A DNA stretch of 64,000 nucleotides from Callorhinus ursinus (lineage: Eukaryota > Chordata > Mammalia > Carnivora > Otariidae). The DNA lies in the NCBI RefSeq assembly GCF_003265705.1, contig NW_020312775.1, positions 2,548,508-2,612,507 on the forward strand, given 5' to 3'. Position numbers and translations under genes: made by a program. Positions 45,932 through 56,704 of this stretch are shown piece after piece (within the stretch, counting starts at the first letter, position 1; every line of letters begins with the position of its first letter). Below the pieces are notes generated by a model. That model had not been told where the DNA came from. It worked only from the letters and a program-made list of their open reading frames with translations, and ran no database searches.

Positions 45932-46513
45932 ACTGTTTCAGTTAGCTATTGCTATGTAGCAAACTACTCCAAATCTTAGTGGCTTAAAAACACATTGAAT
46001 TATTATTACTTGTGAATCCGAACTGAATGGGCACTTCTTTGGCTGTTCTCATCTGGTCTTACTTACTCAATTGCAGTTAGGTGGCAGCTGCAATGGTTCT
46101 AAGGTCCAAGATTATATCACACAAATTTTGCAGTTGGTGCTAGCAGATGGTTCGGGCACCTCAGTTCTCATCCATATGGTCTCTTATCCTCCAATATGTT
46201 GAATCAGCTTCTTTAAAAGAATGCTTCTTGGGGTGCCTGGGTGGCTCAGTTGTTAAGCATCTGCCTTCGGCTAAGGTCATAATCCCATGGTCCTGGGATT
46301 GAGCCCCGCATCGGGCTCCCTGCTAGGCGGGAAACCTGCTTCTCCCTCTCCCACTCCCCCTGCTTGTGTTCTGGCTCTCGCTATCTCTCTTTGTCAAAGA
46401 AATAAATAAAATCTTTAAAAAAAAAAGAATGCTTCTCAAGACAGCATTCTAAGAGGGAGAGAGCAAAATTTTGAAGCCCCAATATAGCACCATGACATCA
46501 TGCATTTCAACCA
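45932..46513 (-). repeat. MLT1-type LTR, reverse, split by a SINE
   Basis: TGTTTCAGTTAGCTATTGCTATGTAGCAAACTACTCCAAATCTTAGTGGCTTAAAAAC is the reverse 3' end of an MLT1 LTR. The right side after the SINE (CATTCTAAGAGGGAGAGAGC) is also LTR text. It begins with TG at the L2 junction; the right end is uncertain. Confidence 0.85.
46229..46422 (+). mobile_element. Can-SINE inside the MLT1 LTR
   Basis: GGGGTGCCTGGGTGGCTCAG head, GGTCATAATCCCATGGTCCTGG core, AAATAAATAAAATC tail. The perfect 14-bp target-site duplication AAAAGAATGCTTCT is at 46215-46228 and 46423-46436. Confidence 0.97.
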
Positions 46514-46734
46514 CTTTAAATACTGTCAGTATGGTGTTGACAACTGAATTTGTGTCTTTATCATTAACCTCTTTTTGATCTCTAGACTTGTGTATACAGC
46601 TGTCTACTCATCATGTCTACTTGGATGTGTAATATATATCTCAAACTTAAAATAATAAAAATATTGATTTTTCTTAAGCTATACTTCCATCAATATTCTC
46701 TATATTCAGAAAATTTATCCATTTGGCAAAATAT

Positions 46735-47030
46735 TAGTTGAACATCTGTTATGCTAGATTTTATTTTGGACAATGGATACAATAGTGAACAATGCAGACA
46801 ACATCCATGGTTTTATGGGGTATGTATTCTAGTGGTGAGGTCAACAAATAAAAAAAAAATGTCAGATAGTAAGTTCTAAGGAGGAAAATAAAGTAAGATA
46901 AGGAATAAAGAGTGATGAAAGTTGCTATTTAATACAGGGAGGTCAGGAAAAATCTCTTTGATTAGCTGATACTTGAATAGAGACCAAAATTAAGTAAGGG
47001 AGTGAGCCATGTGTATACAGATGAAAATTA
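46735..47030 (-). mobile_element. L2 3' end in reverse, inside the forward L2
   Basis: ACATCTGTTATGCTAGATTTTATTTTGGACAATGGATACAATAGTGAACAA, TCTAGTGGTGAGGTCAACAAATAAA, GGGAGGTCAGGAAAAATCTC and AGTAAGGGAGTGAGCCATGTG follow the reverse complement of the L2 3' end. The forward L2 resumes right after it without a large loss. Confidence 0.7.
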
Positions 47031-47766
47031 CATAATGGGTATCATCCAGTTGCTCAAGTCCCAAACTTATAAATTATCTTTGAATCCTTGTATTCACTAC
47101 TCTTTAAAATGGGAGCTAATCGAATTGACTTTAATTTTAAAATATATTCAATTTTCATCTACTTCTTTCCAGTTCAATTGCTATCACTTTGTTCTAAGTT
47201 ATTATCTATCCTGGTGTACCAAATTATTTAACTAATATGTAGCTCTCAATTCGTTTCACCTTGCAGCCATAATGATCTTTTAAAACTGTAAATCAAATGA
47301 TATGACTCCTCTGCTTAAAATTTGACTTCCAGTTACACTTAGGATACAATACAAAATTTGTAATCTGGTCCAGAGTGATCTAACTCTTGTTTACTACTGT
47401 AGCTCCGTTCTGTTTCATTTTTCCTTTGGTTTCTAGCTTCAACAATTCTGTTCTTCAAACTTAGCCTTAGAGCTGCAGGGCATAGAATTGGCTTAAAGTT
47501 GTACACACCCTTCTCCATTCTCCATATAACTACTAACTCATGCTTCAAGTCTCAGCTCAAATGTCCCTCTTCTGCAGTCCTTAAATTATCATAGTGCTCT
47601 GTACTTTTGAGATCACAACTTTTATGACATTTTGTTGAAATTAGTGGTTTAATTTTCTAGCTTTTCTGTTGGACAGTAAGCTCAGTGATGTCAGGTAATA
47701 TACTTGTGTTTATCATAACATTGATATTTTATTATTTTGTTTAATATGTATTTATGTATATATTAA

Positions 47767-47862
47767 TTACATTGATAGCTTCACTTAAACAGTGAAGTTA
47801 TTTACAGTAAAACCTCAAGGAAACAATAGGGCCTTGTGAAAAATTTGGTTTTTTTATAACCA
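47767..47862. other. Patchwork segment copied from two nearby sites
   Basis: 47767-47810 is nearly identical to 44514-44557 (shared text begins TTACATTGATAGC and ends TACAGTAA; two mismatches seen). 47808-47862 closely matches 49197-49252 (shared text begins TAAAACCTCAAGGAAACAAT and ends TTTTATAACCA; a few mismatches and one deletion). The join shares the bases TAA. Neither source shows the other's sequence next to it. An (AT)n tract follows at 47863-47898. Confidence 0.9.
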
Positions 47863-47898
47863 TATATATATATATATATATACACATATATATATAGT
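47863..47898. repeat. (AT)n microsatellite
   Basis: TATATATATATATATATA with one ACAC interruption. Confidence 0.95.
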
Positions 47899-47989
47899 TT
47901 AACTTCCTATTTTTCCTAAAGGTATGGTCTCTGAAAGTAGAGACCACATCAGGTTGTTAATTTCTATCTGCCCCTCACCCTTAAAAAGT

Positions 47990-49165
47990 TCTAGAATATA
48001 GTAGGCACTTATGAAAATGTTTCCAAATTTGTGTGTAAATTTTCAATAAACACACAGAAAAGTGAACATCTAAGTATACAGCTCAACAAATGATACCAAC
48101 TGAATACACTTATGTAACCAGTATCCAGATTTGGAAACATAATAGTACCACTTGTGTTCCCTACAAATCATTACCCATGCCTCAGGGTAACCACTATCCT
48201 GATATCTACCAATAAAGATTAGTTTTGTTTGTTCTTGTACTTTATATAATTGGAAAATACAGTAGGTACTCTTTTGTGTCTAAATTCTTTCATTCAGCAT
48301 TACATTTGTAAGATTTACCCATGCCACTTGGTGTTGTTGCATTTTTTTTTAAAGATTTATTTATTTATTTTGAGAGAGTGAGAATGAGAGAGAGAGAGTA
48401 CATGAGAGTGGGGAGGGTTAGAGGGAGAAGCAGGCCCCTCACCGAGCAAGAAGCCCTATGTGGGACTAGATCCTGGGACTCCAGGATCATGACCTGAGCT
48501 GAAGGCAGTTGCTTAACCAACTGAGCCACCCAGGTGCCCTGTTGTTGCATTTTTTATTTATGATTGCTATGTAATATTTTATTCTGTGAATATACCAGTA
48601 TTTATTCATTCTACTATATATAAACAACTTCAAATTTGAGGGTTTTACAAATAGTGCTGCCATAGATGTTTTAATTCATATTCTTTGGTGAGAAAAATGT
48701 AGGCATTTCTGTTAATTACATGCCAAAGTGCCAAAGTAGAATTGTTGGTTTAGAGTAGACATATGTTCAGCTTTAGTAGGTACTACCAGTTTTCCAAAGC
48801 AGTTGTACCAATTTATACTTCCACCAACAGAGTAAGAGAGTTATAGTTGTTTTATATTATCCTTGCCAATATATATTTTTTATTTTTTTCATTTTAGTTA
48901 TATTGGTGGATTTGTAGGTTTTGTGGTTTTAATTTGCATTTTTCTTGATAACTGATAAGCTTTGCACATTTTCATGCATTTCTTAATCACTTAGATACCC
49001 TCTTTTGTGAATTTCCTGTTCAAATCTTCTTTCAATGTTTCTATTTAGTTGTCATAAATCACATTTTAGTAAATATGTAGATCTACTTCTGCACTTTCTC
49101 TTCTCTCTTATTGGCCAGTGTTCTTTGTTTGCAGTAATCAATAATTATTGAATACATGACTGTAT
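47990..49165 (-). mobile_element. Ancient L1 (L1M group), ORF2 end and 3' UTR, reverse
   Basis: TATCCAGATTTGGAAACATAATAGTACC, GGTAACCACTATCCTGATATC, TTCTTTCATTCAGCATTACATTTGTAAGATTTACCCATG, CAGTTTTCCAAAGCAGTTGTACCAATTTATACTTCCACC and GGTTTTAATTTGCATTTTTCTTGATAACTGAT are reverse L1M blocks in correct order. A Can-SINE interrupts it at 48348-48539. Confidence 0.88.
48348..48539 (-). mobile_element. Can-SINE inside ancient L1
   Basis: TTAAAGATTTATTTATTTATT tail, GGACTAGATCCTGGGACTCC core, GAGCCACCCAGGTGCCC head. The perfect target-site duplication TGTTGTTGCATTTTTT is at 48332-48347 and 48540-48555. Confidence 0.97.
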
Positions 49166-49169
49166 GCAA

Positions 49170-49715
49170 GGTTTATTTGCACAACATGTGTAAGAATAAA
49201 ACCTCAAGGAAACAATAGGGCATTGTGAAAATTTTGGTCTATTTTATAACCAAAAGTAATAGGAAGCATCTCATTATTTATATCCACCAGAAAATAGCTT
49301 ACATTTGTGTGATAAAATTTGTTTAAGTAATACCATGTGTACATTCAAGAAATTTTGACAAACATGAGCCAAGGTCCATAAAATTGTGCATTGACATCTT
49401 CGCTCTTTTTTTTGCTCATAAATTATTAGTAGCTTATCAGATTTCTGTTGTACTTTTCTCTCAACTTGAGAAGCTCTAAAAACTCCATCACTTTAAGGCT
49501 TATGAGGTATAAAATAACAGCATTATTCTTTGATATTCACATTGTGTATATGCATCAGTTGTGTATTGATATGTAAAAGAAATCAAGCATAAATAATTAA
49601 TCCCATGAAGATTTTTTAAACAATTGCTTATTGACATTCAGTCAACAGAGCTCTAGGTTTTGTTTGTTTGTTTGTTTGTTTTTTAGGTGAATCAATGTGG
49701 GCAGTGTGCACTTGA
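49170..49715. other. Unrecognised sequence; second source of the patchwork
   Basis: No gene or named repeat. 49197-49252 recurs at 47808-47862. A (GTTT)n run is at about 49657-49682. Confidence 0.55.
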
Positions 49716-50479
49716 TTCATTTATTCCTTCTACAAATATTTATTGAACACCTACTTTGTCCCTGTCCTTGGCAATTCAACATTAAGTGAGATAGACAAGG
49801 TTCTTGTCTTTTCATTGTGTATATTCTAGTGTTGAAGGAAGACAGATAATAAACAAATATACAAACCAACACGCTAACAAATAATGAGAAGAGTAGCAGA
49901 TAATATCTACTATGCATAGAATTTTAAAAGAATAGTAAGGTGTCTTGTTTGCTCTTCAGTAAATACTGGTTAGGAAAGGCTTCTTTGATGTGATATTTAA
50001 ACTGAGATATGAAGAATGAGAAGGATCCAGCTATAGTAGTTTTGGAGAAAGGGGGAGGGTGTTGGTGAATTCCAAGCAGAAGTAAACAACTAATGCCAAG
50101 TCCTTCATTTGTTCATGTAATAAAATAAGTCCAGTGTGGCTGGACCATAGTAAGTGAGTGTAAGAGTAATATGAAATGAACTCATGGACATGACCAGAGA
50201 AAAGATTATATAAGACTTTGTAAGCTAAAAGGATTTTAGGTTTTAAGTTTGGTAACAAGTCTTTAGAAAAAAATGATCTGGAAAATGACGTGAATACGGA
50301 ATAGAGATGGGCATTCCTGATGGACTGACATAAGACAGTTTTTTGGAGAAAAGGAAAAATGCTGTATCCCACTTGAACTTGGAAAAGAGGTTTAAAACTC
50401 AATGCTGTTGACAGAATTTGAGATAGACAAAAGTGACAGTTAGAAAAAGTTCTTCCCACACAAGTAATCCTGCCTACAA

Positions 50480-50955
50480 CCTAACCTTTTAAATCTCCAC
50501 AGTGCTGGAGGAGTAAAGTTTCTAAAATACTAATCTGAACATAGCATTTCCTTACTTTGGTCCCTTACTGGATTTAATAATTTTCAAGGCCCATCATGAT
50601 CTTTCTGGAACATGCCTCTCTAGCATTCTTTCTCAATCCACTACTTTCTTTTCACTCCACATATGCTGGCTTACTTAAAATTGCCTATGTTATCTTGAAC
50701 TCTGGTGCTCCTTAACATATTCCTTCCCTGGCCTGAATTTTTCTAGTACTCCTGCTTATTTCAGCTCCAATCATGATCTCAGTGTTGTGGGATTGAGCCC
50801 CACATTGGGCTCTATGCTCAGTGCAGTCTTCTTGAGATTCTCTCTCTCCCTCTTTCTCTTCCCCTCTCCCCATTCTCTCTCTCTCAAATAAATAAAGTTT
50901 TCTAAAAAATAGGGCCTGATACCTGATAAACACCATATAACTTCTTGCTGTTATT
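50480..50955 (+). mobile_element. Forward L2 fragment with SINE inside the reverse L2
   Basis: CATAGCATTTCCTTACTTTGGTCCCTTACTGGATTTAATAATTTTCAAGGCCCATCATGATCTTTCTGG and CTTTTCACTCCACATATGCTGGC match L2 sense text. The piece after the SINE (CCTGATACCTGATAAACACC) matches the L2/MIR tail. Confidence 0.65.
50758..50905 (+). mobile_element. Can-SINE lacking its tRNA head
   Basis: Starts within the unit at TTTCAGCTCCAATCATGATC and keeps the core GGGATTGAGCCCCACATTGG, CT-rich part and CAAATAAATAAAGT tail. The first ~40 bases (head) are absent. No target-site duplication recognised. Confidence 0.85.
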
Positions 50956-51424
50956 ATTATATGAAGAAAAAAGTCAAAATATTTTATTGCTATAGGCTTG
51001 TGGGCAATTTTCTCTTGGGTTTTTCTGTTATTTTAATATAACATTCATTTTGCAGTATGAATGAATAGCTGAATCACATAAATATGTCAAGACATTCATA
51101 AAGAGTATGGATGGGATGAAAAGAAGAGGTATTTAACCAGAATGAAGGTCAACATCAGTGGATAGAGAGAGGGAGTGTTGTTAGATTATGGGGTTTGAAT
51201 TGTCTAATGATAAGTTTGGATTTGATTCAGTAACGACAGAATACCATTGTAAGAACATGGTCACAGAGGATTACAAGTTGTAAGCAGTGCTTGAAAAGAT
51301 AAATTTGACAGTGATATGGAGAGTGGATTCAAGGGCAAAGACACCTGAGACTAAGAATTTAGTTTGGAGATTATTGTAATCTTGCAAACAAGACAAGAAA
51401 TACTGGAAACCAGAATTGAGACAA

Positions 51425-54142
51425 AGGGCTAAATCTGATTGCTATTAGAAACCATGCTTCCTTTAATAGAGAATGAGAACAGAAGAAAGTTGAAAGACAA
51501 ATAAGGACACAGTCAAATAAGATATCAATATTTATGTGCCTATCTATACTAGTTAACCACTCAGAAGCCTTGTTTCCCTTGCCCAGAGCCAAATAACTGT
51601 ATTGAGAATGAAGGAAATATTAAGAGGAAATAGCTGACATAATCATCTAAACAAAGCTAAAGGTCATCACTGTGAAAAGGATTATAGTTTTCTGTATACA
51701 TATATATATATGTCTTTGATCACACACATACAAAGTAGAAATATCTGCAAGTTACATGGTATGTTTTATGACGAGTTCTGCCAGTGAAAAGGTGAAACTG
51801 AGGGTTTGATAAAAACTAGAAATATATCATTTCTGGGTAAGTAATGTAGGCTTCTGAAAATTGTTAGAACTAATCTTTAAGAATGTTATATGTTATTTGT
51901 AAACCCTAAGTGAATTGGGTTAATAAGTCCAATCAGGTTTTCAGTTTTTAAGTTGATAATTTCTCTGGAAGCCAGGTGTTGGAAATTTTCATTGCCAAGT
52001 GAAGTGTACATAGATTAGCTAGATAACACAGTAGAGAAGAAATACCCTTAAGTATATCTGGATGATTAAATGAAGTCTAATCAGCTGCCAGAAAGCAGAA
52101 GCTTATATAAAAGTGCTGGAATGTTCAGCTAATGTCAACAAATGAAAACATTAAATAGTCTTTTTGGACAGGGTTCATAAAGGAGTGAAAAAACTTAGTG
52201 AACCAACTCTTCACAATTTGCTAAGGCTAAAAGAGTGACAAATGATGGACTTATTTGCAAAAATAATGGAATCTCAACTGTCGGCATTCCTTAGATTTGA
52301 AGTTGTTGAAATTTAATCTCAACTGACACCAAAAAAAGGCAACTTCAGGAGCATTTGGCTTTTCCATAGGTTTATCAAATACTGGATGTGTTATTTTTTA
52401 TTTTTTATTTTTTGTCTATTTCTGTTTGTTTCCTTGTAAACATTGATTTTCTTTCTAGTAAACTTTCCTAGTAAACATTCTTGGACAGTTGTGGTGATAT
52501 GATACCAACATGTAAGTGTTGTTTTGCAATATATTTGGGAAACAACTTGGGAATGTAGCAATATAATCATCAACCATTATAAGTTGATGAATATTCTATT
52601 TCTAAGCAGTCTGTGTTTCCTTCACGGCCCTCTGTGTTTAACAATGAACATTGGCAGTAGCCATGAAACAGTGCTCTTTGATATACTTTAACATTCTGAA
52701 TGAAGCCTTTTTTCTTTATTTTTAAGGCCTGGAAAGACATTTACATATGGCAGAATTAAAAGTCTGAAATGAGTGTCTAGATTTAGCGTTGGTAGTTCAG
52801 TTTTATCCCCATTGTAGGCAATTCTATGCTTCTGGGAAGAATTCCAGAACCACCAGTTATGTCAAAATATGTTTTACTAAGATATAGTAAGGCATATAGT
52901 GCAGAATTCCATGTTGTGTACTAAATCCTTGCCCTCCTTCCTTCTGAGTGCTTCTTAAAATAAATTAACTTAAACTCCTAGAAAATGGAAAGAGGAAAAT
53001 GATCTCCCAAGTTTGGGGTGGTAAAATAACCTCCTTGCTTATGATGACAAGTCATCAGGACAGTGAAGTATCATCTCGCTGATGTTTGTCTACTGGTCAA
53101 ACTAGAAAGCAAAAGAAATTCTTCTTATACAGGGGAAAAACAACCAAAAAACCAAAACCCCCAAATCAACACATAAACTCATTATATTAGAAATATTTGG
53201 CATGAAACGACAAATGATACTGAACACATGTACATGTACACTGAAGTAAACCTTTGGAAAAGAAATGGAAGGAGATACAGGCACTGACTATTTATATGAA
53301 AAAGAAAAGCATCTGAAACTTAAATAAAATGTCAAATGTCATTTTGAGTAGAATTGCTTAAGTCCGTTAATACTTTAAAGAAATTTCTTGAGCTGATAGT
53401 AAAACCTACATAGAGTAGAATGAGAAGTCATTTATAATAACTGGGCACCTGAGGACTATCTTTTTATGCACCTGAATTTGTTCTGACAGAGGAAAAAGAG
53501 GGAGAAGTTCAAGCTAAAATCAAATAATAAAAAGAACAATGGCCATTGATGTATCTTTCCAAGTAGAGAACAGTAATACAATGTATCGCATTTCAATACC
53601 AAGAACTCCAAGGAACCAATAACCTATAGAAGCTGAAAACTTATATTCTACTCTGGGAATAAATATTCTAGATTTTTTCCCTTTGGAATTTGTATTCTAT
53701 TTTTAAATGCTGTAAAATAAGTTAAGTAGAAATAAATTAATAGAAAACAATTATCTTGGTTTCAGTTTTTGATTTGGGAAAATAATTTCCCACTCATGGG
53801 ATGAAAGCAAAATGCATAACAAAATATAAAATTCAGGTTTTCTTTTTCTCAGAAAGTCCCATTTTCCCTTTGATTTTATTTGCCTAATAATATTTAAAAG
53901 TGAGGACCAAGAAGATAGAAAAAGTGATAATAAACTATAATTTAGTGGTTTACTGAGTACCGCATTTATTATTCTATAATTCTTCCATATTATTAAGATA
54001 ATATGTTCGTTGAATTTAGGTAGGAATGTGTAAAACAAATTCAGGGGGATAAAAAATAAAATTTATGCACACTAGTAATTTTTTAAATTAATTGGAGTTG
54101 TTCTAAAAATACTGCTGACTTTACCTCTTGTTGCCTACAATT
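51425..54142. other. Unrecognised 2.7 kb stretch, the least repetitive part
   Basis: I recognise no repeat family and no gene; open frames are short and AT-rich. A small (AT)n run lies near 51695-51712. It is the longest apparently unique block in the window. Confidence 0.5.
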
Positions 54143-54158
54143 AGAAAAAAAATGTTTT

Positions 54159-54354
54159 GGGGCGCCTGGGTGGCTCAGTCATTAAGCATCTGCCTTCGGC
54201 TCAAGTCATGATCCCAGAGTCCTGGGATCAAGCCCTGCCATCAGGCTCTCTGCTCCATGAGAAGCCTGCTTCTCCCTCTCCCACGCTCCCATGCTTGTGT
54301 TCCCTCTCTCGCTGTGTGTCTCTCTCTAATAAATAAATAAAATCTTAAAAAAAA
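54159..54354 (+). mobile_element. Can-SINE
   Basis: Intact-looking GGGGCGCCTGGGTGGCTCAG head, TCATGATCCCAGAGTCCTGG core and AATAAATAAATAAAATC tail. Target-site duplication AGAAAAAAAATGTTTT (54143-54158) and AGAAAAATGTTTT (54355-54367). The intact head suggests a relatively young copy. Confidence 0.97.
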
Positions 54355-54369
54355 AGAAAAATGTTTTAT

Positions 54370-54756
54370 ATCACATCACTGAGATAATTCTGTATTTATT
54401 AACTGACACACATAGCATATCCAAAAGGAGCCCTGAAAATGTGATATTCCTTCCCTCTCCAAAGTGTTTCATTTATAAACATTGTTTAGTGTGTACAGTA
54501 GGTGGAACATGACCAAGAAAAATATAGGGTTTTGGTCAAGTGTTTCTATGATACTGACTCTGGAGCATCTGACTATCGACACATTTCAATGTTCTTTACA
54601 AACATTGCATCAGAGAAGAACAGGAACAAGTTCCATGCCCAGGTTCTGCGGATAATGTGACCAACTATACCAGTTTGCCTGTGACTGAAGGTCTTCCCTG
54701 GGATGTGGGGTTTTTGGTGCTAAACCCAGGACTTATCTTGGAAAACTGAGATGTTT
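54370..54756. other. Unrecognised sequence
   Basis: No gene or repeat recognised before the MLT1 LTR. Confidence 0.5.
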
Positions 54757-55258
54757 ATTGTGGTAGACTAAATTCTAAGATAATTCTTAAGACTTGATAC
54801 ATATATACTCTATGATTTCCAACCCCTTGAGCATGAGCAGGAACTGTGAATGTGATATCACTATCATGATTAGGTTACTAACCAGTTGACTTATAGCTAA
54901 TCACAAGGGAGATTATCCTGGGTAGGTGTGGTGTGATCCTGTGGGCTCTTCAAAAAGGGACTAAGCCGTTCCTGAGAAGAGAGATCCTACTGCAGACCTC
55001 GAAGAAACCAGCCACCATGAGTTCTGTAGCCATAGTAACAAGGAACCTGAACTCTGGCAACAACCAATGAGCTTGGAGTAGGAACTTGAGCCCCAAATGA
55101 GATCACAGCCCCAGCCAACACCTTGATTTCACTCTGGTGAGATGCTAAACAGATGACCCAACTAACCTGTTTCTGGACACCTGGCCCACGGAAATGTATT
55201 TTTTCAAAACCACTAACTTTGTGGCAATTTTTTACACAGCAATAAAAAACTAATAGTA
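54757..55258 (+). repeat. MLT1-type LTR (ERVL-MaLR)
   Basis: Near full-length LTR: TGGTAGACTAAATTCTAAGATAATTC, GAACTGTGAATGTGATATCAC, ATTAGGTTACTAACCAG, GGGAGATTATCCTGGGTAGG, CCAGCCAACACCTTGATTTCAC and the end GTGGCAATTTTTTACACAGCAATAAAAAACTAATAG. No internal retroviral sequence is beside it. Confidence 0.92.
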
Positions 55259-55259
55259 T

Positions 55260-55580
55260 TTGCTTTTCCACTCCAGAATGGGACAAAAATTTATGGACTT
55301 GTCACCATTTCTTATACTTAAAAAAAGGTCACTTTTCTTGACTTTTAGCATTTTTGTTCTAAGAATCATATGCTTGAAGTGTGATAGAGCCAATTACCAT
55401 GCATAAACAACCAGGAAGAGTATGTAGAATGAGCAGAAGGTGCCAGGAAGGAAGTGAATAGGAGTGGCTTTTCAGCAGGAATGAATGGTCTCCCATGTGG
55501 AAAGGGAGCCTTGATGAGAATATACAGCAGGGAGGGGTAACAAAATGAAACACATTTTTTTATTAAACAATGTAAAGAGC
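55260..55580. other. Unrecognised sequence
   Basis: No repeat recognised. Two overlapping minus-strand frames (64 and 80 codons, 55359-55608) have no identifiable product. Confidence 0.5.
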
Positions 55581-55584
55581 AGTG

Positions 55585-55765
55585 ATTTTCAAATTGGCCA
55601 CCAATCAATGAATTGTAAAATTAATTGAGTAGGTTGCAACTAGCAATGCACGATATAATAGACTGAACTAGACTACAAAATAAGCAAATCTTTTTTGGTA
55701 TGTTCTTTTTTAGAATAATAAATTGATGTCATGGGGATACATAAATGCCTTCTCAGAAAATGGTG
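55585..55765. repeat. Possible hAT DNA transposon fragment
   Basis: AGCAGTGATTTTCAAATTGGCCACCAATCAATGAATTGTAAAATTAATTGAGTAGGTTGCAACTAGCA resembles a hAT-like fossil (GTGGTTCTCAAA ... GTGAAATCAATTTAGTGGGTCGCAACCAGCA). The family is uncertain. Confidence 0.45.
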
Positions 55766-56134
55766 ATACACAAACTTAGGATATAGAAACTTACCTGAAG
55801 TAGAGACCACATAGGGCAGGACAAGATGCAGCATATATTAGCTTAGTTTTCTCATGGCTCCAGTTCCCTAAGATTACATTGACCACACATGATGTGGCTC
55901 TGGTAGGTCTGAGAAAATGGCTGCATCTGAGAAAATAGTGAAACATTTTTCATATACAAATTTTTATCTGTGGGACCTACCTCACTTTTCTGAAAGAATT
56001 TATCCTGGCAATCATGTATTTTGCTTTAAAGAGACTGTTTATAAACCCATGTTCTTTTAGTTCTTGAACAAAATAATGGAAAACAGCCACATCCTTATCT
56101 GGGGAAATAGTGTCTCCTGCTTTCAGGTACTCCA
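55766..56134. other. Unrecognised sequence
   Basis: No gene or repeat recognised. Confidence 0.5.
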
Positions 56135-56325
56135 TGAAGCATTTCCTGAGAACTTCCTAGGTGCCAAATAGTGGGCTAGCCACTTTATAGATTCTAACTC
56201 AGTTAATTCTCACAACAAGCAATTCAGGTAAGCATTGTTATTTTCATTTTGTAGATGAAGAAGTAAGGCTCAGAGCGATTAAGTAATTTGTACAAAGTCA
56301 CAGTAAGTTGTAGAGCTGGGATATT
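56135..56325 (-). repeat. MIR, reverse
   Basis: CTAGGTGCCAAATAGTGGGCTAGCCACTTTATAGATTCTAACTCAGTTAATTCTCACAACAAGCAATTCAGG, TTTTGTAGATGAAGAAGTAAGGCTCAGAGCGATTAAGTAATTTG and GTAGAGCTGGGATATTC are reverse MIR in full order. Confidence 0.92.
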
Positions 56326-56702
56326 CTATTAGTCAGGGTTCTGCGGAGAAACAAAACCAATAGAATGTGCATATTTTTGGGGAAAGATTTATTATAAGGA
56401 ATTGGCTCAGGCAATTGCAATGGCTTGCTAGTCCAAATCTGGAGTGTGGACTGGCAGTATTGAGACCCTGGAGAGCCCATGGTGCAGATAAAGTCCAAAA
56501 ACAATCTTCTGGAGGATTCTTTCTTTCTCTGGGAGGGTTTTATTGTTGTTGTTGTTGTTCTATTCAGCCTTTCAACTGATTGGATGAGGTCCATAAACAT
56601 TATGAAAGGCATTGTACTTACTCAAAGCCCACTGATTTAAATATTAATCTCATCCAAAAACACCCTTCAAGTTCACACATAAAATTAACCATCACAAATA
56701 TC
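56326..56702 (-). repeat. MLT2-type ERVL LTR, reverse
   Basis: Starts ATTAGTCAGGGTTCTGCGGAGAAACAAAACCAATAG, continues GGAATTGGCTCAGGCAATTG, CTATTCAGCCTTTCAACTGATTGGATGAGG and ends AATCTCATCCAAAAACACCCTTCAAG ... CACATAAAATTAACCATCACAA, the reverse of the ERVL LTR beginning TGTGATGGTTAATTTTATGTG. It contains a (GTT)n run. No internal retroviral genes adjoin it. The MLT2 name is from memory. Confidence 0.8.
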
Positions 56703-56704
56703 AA

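Larger units (their letters stand above)
45655..47725 (+). mobile_element. Ancient L2 LINE, split by three later insertions
   Basis: L2 ORF2/3' UTR blocks appear in order in three parts. 45655-45931 has TTTTCCTGCTTTTCC and AATATTGGGAGTTCCTTAGGGCTTCC. 46514-46700 has TTTAAATACTGTCAGTATGGTG and CTCTAGACTTG ... CTTGGATGTGTAATATATATCTCAAACTTAA. 47035-47725 has CATCCAGTTGCTCAAGTCCC, GATATGACTCCTCTGCTTAAAA and TCAAGTCTCAGCTCAAATGTCCC. Between them lie an MLT1 LTR (itself holding a SINE) and a reverse L2 3' end. Confidence 0.8.
49718..51420 (-). mobile_element. Ancient L2 LINE 3' half, reverse, with insertions
   Basis: GATTCATTTATTCCTTCTACAAATATTTATTGAACACCTACTTTG is the L2 tail in reverse. GACAGATAATAAACAAATAT, CCAGTGTGGCTGGACCATAGTAAGTGAG and, after an interruption, GATAAATTTGACAGTGATATGGAGAGTGGATTCAAGG continue it. 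The gap at about 50470-50955 holds a forward L2 piece and a SINE. Confidence 0.75.
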
